From JAZNLR01 sp045579195 (GTDB lineage: Bacteria; Bacillota; Clostridia; Christensenellales; CAMQZB01): 8,931 nt of DNA. Positions 7,494-8,931 of this stretch are shown piece after piece. Within the stretch, counting starts at the first letter, position 1. The number at the start of each line of letters is the position of its first letter. The stretch lies in NCBI GenBank assembly GCA_045579195.1, contig JAZNLR010000078.1, positions 1 through 8,931 on the forward strand, read 5' to 3'. A model generated the notes under the pieces. That model saw nothing but the letters and a program-made list of their open reading frames with translations, was not told the origin of the DNA and made no database searches. Both the position numbers and the translations under genes were made by a program.

Positions 7494-7785
7494 ATTCTTC
7501 TGTTTCTCTTTCCTGGCTCTCCCCATCAACTTCAAGTGTATGCACGCCACAGGCACCTACATTGACCAAGATGACGTCATCACCGATTCGACAGATTCTC
7601 TGCCACGGAATGACAACATCTTCCGGCGGACGGAAAATATTCATCGAGCGCTCACCTGGAACGACAATTGCGAGAATTCTTCCGCTCTCCAAACCAAGTT
7701 TCAAATCGACAATTCGACCGAGCTTTTTGCCATCTGTCACCGAAACGACCTCTTTCTTTCGCAATTCACAAAAACTGATTTCCAT
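7492..7785 (-). CDS. ylmC: YlmC/YmxH-family PRC-barrel sporulation-associated protein
   Basis: The 97-residue protein consists almost wholly of one PRC-barrel domain. Recognisable are the N-terminal SFCELRKKEVVSVTDGKKLG (4-23), the IVDLKLGLESGRILAIVVPG repeat of short strands (25-44), and EDVVIPWQRICRIGDDVILV (55-74). These correspond to the Bacillus subtilis YlmC pattern VVNVSNGKKLG...LVIPWRNIVKIGEDVILV. The family is named for its restriction to endospore formers; its molecular role is not established. The open frame extends upstream to 7920, but ATG 7785 is chosen because AGGAG lies at 7793-7797 with a 7-nt spacer and the family starts there. The acidic C-terminal tail (about 86-97, GDGESQERETEE-like) is longer than in Bacillus. 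It follows sigG, as in Bacillus subtilis, but after 131 nt holding a terminator-like hairpin, so it may have its own promoter. Confidence 0.9.
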   Translation of the reverse strand: MEISFCELRKKEVVSVTDGKKLGRIVDLKLGLESGRILAIVVPGERSMNIFRPPEDVVIPWQRICRIGDDVILVNVGACGVHTLEVDGESQERETEE

Positions 7786-7869
7786 TGCCTCTCTCCTTTT
7801 TTTACGGAATTCGAAACAAAATTTCCACAATGAAATATATGCCCTTTCCCTCGGCTGTGTGCACGTTTT

Positions 7870-7914
7870 GAAAGAAGAAAACAGGATGCGACGAAACCGA
7901 CCACACCCTGCTTT
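7870..7914 (-). terminator. Probable rho-independent terminator after sigG
   Basis: On the minus strand, 7 nt after the sigG stop, an imperfect hairpin starts with CAGGGTGTGGT (7900-7910) and pairs with its partner ending at 7882. It has 11 consecutive pairs including four G-T wobbles and a 7-nt loop. A flanking A-run pairs with the T-run to extend the stem by about four more pairs. The tail reads TTTTCTTCTTTC. The wobbles weaken it, so partial read-through into ylmC is plausible. Confidence 0.6.
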
Positions 7915-7916
7915 TC

Positions 7917-8702
7917 TCAAAGAGAAATGTTTGTTCGAATTGTGCTCAAGGCATTTTTCTCAATACGCGAAACCTGAGCCTGCGAAATTCCAACTGATTG
8001 CGAAACCTCAACTTGCGTTCTTCCCTCATAGTACCGCAGGCTTAAAATGTCCTTTTCACGTTGGGTGAGCTTTGAAAGCGCCTCAGAAAGTGAAACGTGT
8101 CCCGTCCAGCGTTCCTCCGTGTTCTTCTCGTCACCAAGCTGATCCATCAGCATAATCGCATCTCCGCTTTGATTATAGATGGGCTCATAAAGGGAAACCG
8201 GATCGCTGATCGCATCAAGCGCGAACGTCACTTCTGAAAGCGGGCAGTCAATCGCAACTGCAATGCTTTCCATGGTTGCCTCTTTTCCACTCTCTCGCTC
8301 AAGCTGTTCACGAGCCTGTAACGCGCGATATGCCGTATCACGAATGCTTCGAGAAACCCGCAGTGAGTTATTGTCCCGAAGATAGCGTCGGATTTCCCCA
8401 ACAATCATTGGCACTGCATATGTTGAAAAGCGAACGTTATGTGAAATGTCAAAATTGTCAATTGCCTTGATGAGCCCGACACATCCGACCTGAAAGACGT
8501 CGTCAACGTTTCCCTTTCGATTCCAAAACCGTTTGACAACGCTTAAGACAAGGCGCATATTTCCAATGATAAACGCCTCTCTCGCGCCTTCTTGCTCATC
8601 CTTCACAGCCGCAAGCAGCGCAACGATTTCCTCTTCTGTCAATCGCGGCAGGGTTGCCGTGTCAATTCCGCAGATTTCAACTTTTTGATTCATTCGGTCC
8701 AT
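7917..8702 (-). CDS. sigG: RNA polymerase sporulation sigma factor SigG
   Basis: SigG directs late gene expression in the forespore during sporulation. The 261-residue protein has the family length (260 in Bacillus subtilis) and its hallmark N-terminus QKVEICGIDTATLPRL (6-21). Region 2 contains GNMRLVLSVVKRF (47-59), DDVFQVGCVGLIKAIDNFD (67-85) and RFSTYAVPMIVGEIRRYLRD (91-110). Region 3 runs from about 115 to 185 with SRSIRDTAYRALQ (118-130). Region 4 ends in the helix-turn-helix RTQVEVSQSVGISQAQVSRI (228-247). The KVEICG signature separates it from SigF. ATG 8702 has GGAG only 3 nt upstream; a second ATG at 8693 lies 12 nt from the same site and gives 258 residues, so the start is uncertain by three codons. 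It lies 84 nt after the sigE fragment, as in other spore formers. I did not find a convincing SigF-type promoter in that gap. Confidence 0.96.
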   Translation of the reverse strand: MDRMNQKVEICGIDTATLPRLTEEEIVALLAAVKDEQEGAREAFIIGNMRLVLSVVKRFWNRKGNVDDVFQVGCVGLIKAIDNFDISHNVRFSTYAVPMIVGEIRRYLRDNNSLRVSRSIRDTAYRALQAREQLERESGKEATMESIAVAIDCPLSEVTFALDAISDPVSLYEPIYNQSGDAIMLMDQLGDEKNTEERWTGHVSLSEALSKLTQREKDILSLRYYEGRTQVEVSQSVGISQAQVSRIEKNALSTIRTNISL

Positions 8703-8786
8703 TGTCTCCGTTTTCAAATTGCAAATCAAAACGAATTCTATGTACCTAAGCCGCAGAAAGAAGTATCTGCAATTTCACGGCAAATA

Positions 8787-8927
8787 TTACACCATTTTCG
8801 CCATTTCCCGTTTTAAGCGAAAAATTATTTTCTTTTCAAGACGTGAAATGTAACTCTGCGAGATGCCTAGAATATCTGCAACCTCTTTCTGCGTTTTTTC
8901 AACACTTCCCAAAAGTCCGAAACGCAT
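8787..8927 (-). CDS. sigE: RNA polymerase sporulation sigma factor SigE, C-terminal 46 codons (at right edge; in-frame TAG precedes)
   Basis: The visible peptide starts [20 protein letters not shown] and ends KREMAKMV. It corresponds to the end of region 4 of SigE, the early mother-cell sigma factor; Bacillus subtilis SigE ends LRFGLVGEEEKTQKDVADMM...[25 protein letters not shown]. The helix-turn-helix segment [20 protein letters not shown] is intact and the stop is TAA at 8787-8789. Its position just upstream of sigG matches the conserved sigE-sigG order. Immediately before the Met codon (8925-8927), in frame, is TAG (8928-8930), where the family normally has a Glu codon. Only one base lies beyond it, so I cannot say whether the gene is broken, interrupted by an element, or the contig end is in error. 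No ribosome binding site is visible, so this is not presented as an independent small gene. Confidence 0.85.
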   Translation of the reverse strand: [46 protein letters not shown]

Positions 8928-8931
8928 CTAA

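Noticed and set aside
7834..7863. Possible ylmC promoter: TGCACA (7858-7863) and TATATT (7834-7839) on the minus strand, 18-nt spacer
   Set aside because: The -35 matches only four of six positions with a long spacer, and the same -10 area also resembles a SigE element. The evidence is too weak to call.
7786..7920. Longer ylmC starting at 7920
   Set aside because: The extra 45 residues are Arg/Cys/Phe-rich, unlike the family, and would cover the sigG terminator hairpin. ATG 7785 has a good ribosome binding site and matches family starts.
8703..8786. Small hairpin GCAGA...TCTGC and possible SigF promoter between sigE and sigG
   Set aside because: The stem is only 5 bp with no T-tract, and no GYATA/GGNNANAHTR-like pair with correct spacing could be found.
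8787..8927. The 46-codon sigE fragment as an independent small regulatory gene
   Set aside because: It has no visible ribosome binding site and matches the C-terminal end of SigE exactly in position and sequence, so a gene fragment is the simpler reading.

Overview
The window comes from an endospore-forming Clostridia-type member of the Bacillota. Three things support this: a sigE-sigG-ylmC sporulation cluster in the same order as in Bacillus, the long single-chain PurL, and AGGAGG-like ribosome binding sites with sigma-A-type promoters. A genus cannot be named from the sequence alone. Coding density is high and no gene-free stretch is longer than about 160 bases. I saw no tRNA, rRNA, CRISPR array, insertion sequence or phage gene.

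Positions 1-6914 (minus strand) carry a purine biosynthesis operon read in the order purE, purM, purN, purH, purD, purL. PurL runs off the left edge after 627 codons. A good sigma-A-type promoter lies just upstream of purE (6949-6977) and leaves a leader of only about 27 nt. The genes are tightly packed: purM/purN overlap as GTGA, purN/purH overlap as ATGA, and the gaps purH-purD and purD-purL are 20 and 11 nt. Together the products cover these steps: PurD makes GAR, PurN formylates it to FGAR, PurL makes FGAM, PurM closes the ring to AIR, PurE makes CAIR, and PurH carries out the last two steps to IMP. The genes for PurF, PurC, PurB and PurK are not in the window.

Positions 7072-7458 (plus strand) hold a small three-helix membrane protein of the DUF1294 family, divergent from purE. 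It ends at a strong 12-bp-stem terminator (7461-7493) that it shares with the convergent ylmC gene.

Positions 7492-8931 (minus strand) are the sporulation cluster. The last 46 codons of sigE lie at the right edge, followed by a complete sigG, a terminator-like hairpin, and a YlmC/YmxH-family PRC-barrel protein.

Most of the window is ordinary conserved housekeeping and sporulation sequence. The oddest point is an in-frame TAG in the sigE fragment, directly at the right edge and immediately before the conserved MRFGL segment. It may be a contig-end artefact, a nonsense mutation or the junction of an inserted element. The visible sequence cannot tell these apart.
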